This document shows, in pieces, positions 5,669 to 7,285 of a stretch of 7,285 nt of DNA. The notes under the pieces are model-generated. The model had not been told where the DNA came from. It worked only from the letters and a program-made list of their open reading frames with translations, and made no database searches. The position numbers and the translations under genes are program-made. Position 1 is the stretch's first letter; the number at the start of each line of letters is the position of its first letter. This stretch comes from Firmicutes bacterium CAG:475 (lineage in GTDB: Bacteria > Bacillota > Clostridia > Christensenellales > CAG-917), in assembly GCA_000434435.1 (NCBI GenBank), contig FR895629.1, positions 1 to 7,285 of the forward strand, read 5' to 3'.

Positions 5669-5697
5669 CGAAGGCTTCATAAAATATGAGGCCTTTG
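5669..5697 (+). other. Hairpin between GH2 gene and thyA
   Basis: A 13-pair stem (5669-5681 with 5685-5697, including two G-U pairs in the plus-strand RNA) closes on an AAA loop. It starts 13 bases after the GH2 stop and ends 20 bases before the thyA start. No T-run follows (TGCAATAAC), so it is not a standard rho-independent terminator. It could protect the 3' end of the GH2 message, weaken read-through into thyA, or act at the thyA leader. Confidence 0.55.
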
Positions 5698-5717
5698 CAA
5701 TAACAAAAGGACGCATT

Positions 5718-6548
5718 ATGAGCCTGGCAGACAAAATTTTTATAGACACTTGCCGCAACATTCTCGACAACGGCATCAGCGACGAAAACCTCGAAGTACG
5801 CCCCAAATGGCTTGACGGCACGCCCGCGCACACGATAAAGAAATTCTGCATCGTCAACAGATACGATCTTTCAAAAGAGTTTCCCATCATCACGTTGCGT
5901 CGCACGGCGTTCAAGTCCGCAATAGACGAAATTCTCTGGATTTGGCAAAAAAAGAGCAACAACGTGCACGACCTCAACTCTCACATCTGGGACAGCTGGG
6001 CGGACGAAACCGGCTCGATAGGCAAAGCGTACGGCTATCAACTCGGCAAAAAGAGCATATATCCCGAGGGCGAATTCGACCAAGTGGACAGAGTGCTTTT
6101 TGACCTCAAACACAATCCGCAATCCAGACGTATCCTCACCAACATCTACAACTTTGAGGATTTGCACGAGATGCATCTCTACCCTTGCGCCTATTCGATG
6201 ACTTTCAACGTCACCGGCAACAAACTCAACGGCATTCTCAACCAACGCAGTCAGGACACCCTCACCGCAAACAACTGGAACGTCGTGCAATATGCGGTCT
6301 TGCTGCATATGTTCGCGCAAGTGAGCAATCTCGAAGTCGGTGAATTCGTACACGTAATAAGCGACGCGCACATCTATGACCGCCATATCCCGATTGTCGA
6401 GGAGATTCTCAACAATCCGCAGTATCCCGCCCCGACTTTCAAGATGAACAAGGACGTCAAAAATTTCTACGATTTCACCGTAGACGATTTCGAGCTTGAG
6501 AACTATCAATACACCAAGCTCGACAAGAAAATCGAAGTGGCAATCTGA
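5718..6548 (+). CDS. thyA: Thymidylate synthase ThyA, 276 aa
   Basis: Folate-dependent thymidylate synthase, which methylates dUMP to dTMP using 5,10-methylenetetrahydrofolate and releases dihydrofolate. Active-site landmarks are the nucleophile Cys157 in LYPCAYSMTFNV, the phosphate-binding pair Arg137-Arg138 (SRRILTN), QRSQD with Arg177, Ser178 and Asp180, Asn188 in ANNWNVVQYA (pyrimidine recognition), and HIYDRH with His218 and Tyr220. The LTANNWNVVQYA form and LYPCAY resemble the Bacillota ThyA branch more than the E. coli one (FLGLPFNIASYA, PPCH). The length is normal and no key residue is missing. The start has AAAGGA 6 bases upstream. It follows the GH2 gene by 62 bases with a hairpin between, and precedes folA by 166 bases. 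ThyA with DHFR is a very common gene pair, because DHFR must recycle the dihydrofolate made here. Confidence 0.96.
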   Translation: MSLADKIFIDTCRNILDNGISDENLEVRPKWLDGTPAHTIKKFCIVNRYDLSKEFPIITLRRTAFKSAIDEILWIWQKKSNNVHDLNSHIWDSWADETGSIGKAYGYQLGKKSIYPEGEFDQVDRVLFDLKHNPQSRRILTNIYNFEDLHEMHLYPCAYSMTFNVTGNKLNGILNQRSQDTLTANNWNVVQYAVLLHMFAQVSNLEVGEFVHVISDAHIYDRHIPIVEEILNNPQYPAPTFKMNKDVKNFYDFTVDDFELENYQYTKLDKKIEVAI

Positions 6549-6685
6549 ACGAAAAAGCATCGAAAACACATCGTTTTTACACAAAAAACCATAGAATTTT
6601 GAAAGAAAAAACGGTGTTATTTACGCAAAAAAACAATTAGGATTTTGAAAGAAAAACGTTGCTTTTTATACGAAAAATCGACAAG
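6544..6685. repeat. A-rich tandem repeat of about 46 bp between thyA and folA
   Basis: Two clear units begin with TTTTGAAAGAAAAA at 6597 and 6643, 46 bases apart, with similar continuations (CGGTGTTATTTACGC and CGTTGCTTTTTATACGA). A weaker, longer first unit starts at about 6544, overlapping the thyA stop (CTGAACGAAAAAGC, then TTTTTACACAAAAAAC). Each of the two clear units carries TTGAAA followed 16 bases later by a T/A-rich -10-like stretch. This reads as duplicated leader or promoter sequence, with copies drifting apart. Confidence 0.6.
6645..6672 (+). promoter_or_regulatory. Possible folA promoter in last repeat unit
   Basis: TTGAAA (6645-6650), a 16-base spacer and TATACG (6667-6672) form a moderate sigma-A-type promoter 42 bases before the folA start. 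The perfect palindrome CAATCGATTG (6689-6698) lies between it and the gene. With no convincing terminator after thyA, folA could be transcribed both from here and by read-through. Confidence 0.4.
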
Positions 6686-6714
6686 TTTCAATCGATTGTC
6701 AAAACAAGGTCAAA

Positions 6715-7224
6715 ATGAAAACAATATTTGCAGTTGACAACAAGTGGGGATTGGGCAAGAAAAACGACTTGCTCTTTTCTCTCAAAGAGGACATGCGCCA
6801 TTTCGTCGCACATACAAAAGGCAAAACCGTGGTTATGGGCAGCAACACGCTTCTCTCCTTTCCCGGCGGTATGCCCCTCAAAAATCGCACGAATATCGTG
6901 CTTAACCCGAACGGCACGGAAGAGGACGCAATGCAAAAAGGATATATTCTTGTCAAATCCCTTGACGAGCTGTTTGCAACCCTCAAAAACTACGACAGCG
7001 ATCAAACCTACGTCATAGGCGGAGCAATGATGTATCGCACTCTGTTGCCCTACTGCGACACTGCCTACGTCACCAAAGTCGATGCGGACGGCGGCGCGGA
7101 AGTTTTCCACGAAAACCTTGACGATATGCCCAACTGGCAACTTGTCGAGCAAAGCGAACCCATCGACGACAACGGCTACACTATCCACTTTTGCACTTAT
7201 AAAAACAACGCTGTAAAAAGTTGA
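6715..7224 (+). CDS. folA: Dihydrofolate reductase, 169 aa
   Basis: NADPH-dependent reduction of dihydrofolate to tetrahydrofolate in the cytosol, renewing the cofactor that ThyA consumes; the target of trimethoprim. Features in order: MKTIFAVDNKWGLGKKNDLL (the Met20-loop region), catalytic Asp26 in LKEDMRHF, TVVMGSNTLLSFPGG (38-52) with the NADPH-binding region, Arg58 (in KNRTNIVL), which binds the folate glutamate, the VIGGAMMY cofactor motif (100-107), and Thr120. The length is that of chromosomal DHFRs. The SFPGGMPLKNR segment replaces the shorter E. coli SIGRPLPGR and resembles a clostridial form. Whether it is naturally trimethoprim-sensitive cannot be judged here. The Shine-Dalgarno AAGG (6706-6709) is short. 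The gene lies 166 bases after thyA across an A-rich repeat. Confidence 0.94.
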   Translation: MKTIFAVDNKWGLGKKNDLLFSLKEDMRHFVAHTKGKTVVMGSNTLLSFPGGMPLKNRTNIVLNPNGTEEDAMQKGYILVKSLDELFATLKNYDSDQTYVIGGAMMYRTLLPYCDTAYVTKVDADGGAEVFHENLDDMPNWQLVEQSEPIDDNGYTIHFCTYKNNAVKS

Positions 7225-7285
7225 ACGTTTAGAACTCTTAATACAACTTTCCCCCCTTCCTCACGTGTTTGGACTTCGGCGTTTG
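7225..7285. other. Short tail after folA, no gene seen
   Basis: This tail has no reading frame of note and no convincing terminator hairpin. A run of six C (7251-7256) and the palindrome CACGTG (7262-7267) are the only distinctive points, and either could be chance. Confidence 0.4.

Noticed and set aside
6544..6685. CRISPR array
   Set aside because: Only two or three diverged units are present, with no unique spacers between conserved repeats and no cas genes.
7225..7285. Start of another gene at the right edge
   Set aside because: No start codon with a ribosome binding site or open frame is supportable in the 61 bases.

Overview
The window looks like chromosomal DNA from a low-to-mid-GC Bacillota (Firmicutes), most likely an uncultured clostridial lineage. 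This is inferred from three things: a groES-groEL operon behind a CIRCE operator (the HrcA repressor site typical of Gram-positives), GGAGG-type ribosome binding sites, and ThyA and DHFR sequences of clostridial type. I cannot name the genus from sequence alone.

Layout. Positions 1-405 carry no credible gene. They hold AT-rich degenerate direct repeats (about 22-141), a partial copy of a palindromic element (about 171-253) and a 129-bp nested palindrome (281-409). The right end of that palindrome supplies the groEL stop codon. On the minus strand follow groEL (406-2031) and groES (2046-2330), with their promoter and CIRCE at 2365-2421. Transcribed the other way is a dCMP deaminase (2536-2985), ended by a probable bidirectional terminator at 3043-3068. 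A YfcE-type metallophosphoesterase (3176-3733, minus) converges on it. Back to back with yfcE is a plus-strand run: an intracellular glycoside hydrolase family 2 protein (3895-5655), thymidylate synthase thyA (5718-6548) and dihydrofolate reductase folA (6715-7224). The last 61 bases show no gene.

Function. Three of the seven genes form one pathway. dCMP deaminase makes dUMP, ThyA methylates dUMP to dTMP and oxidises methylenetetrahydrofolate to dihydrofolate, and DHFR regenerates tetrahydrofolate. They are separated by yfcE and the GH2 gene. Both have their own promoter-like sequences, so the whole set is not one operon.

Novelty. All seven genes belong to recognisable families, and I see no defence system, mobile-element gene, CRISPR array or RNA gene. 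The parts worth a second look are non-coding: the nested palindrome fused to the groEL stop, its diverged neighbour, a roughly 46-bp promoter-like tandem repeat between thyA and folA, and two short palindromes placed like operators in the dCMP deaminase and GH2 promoters.
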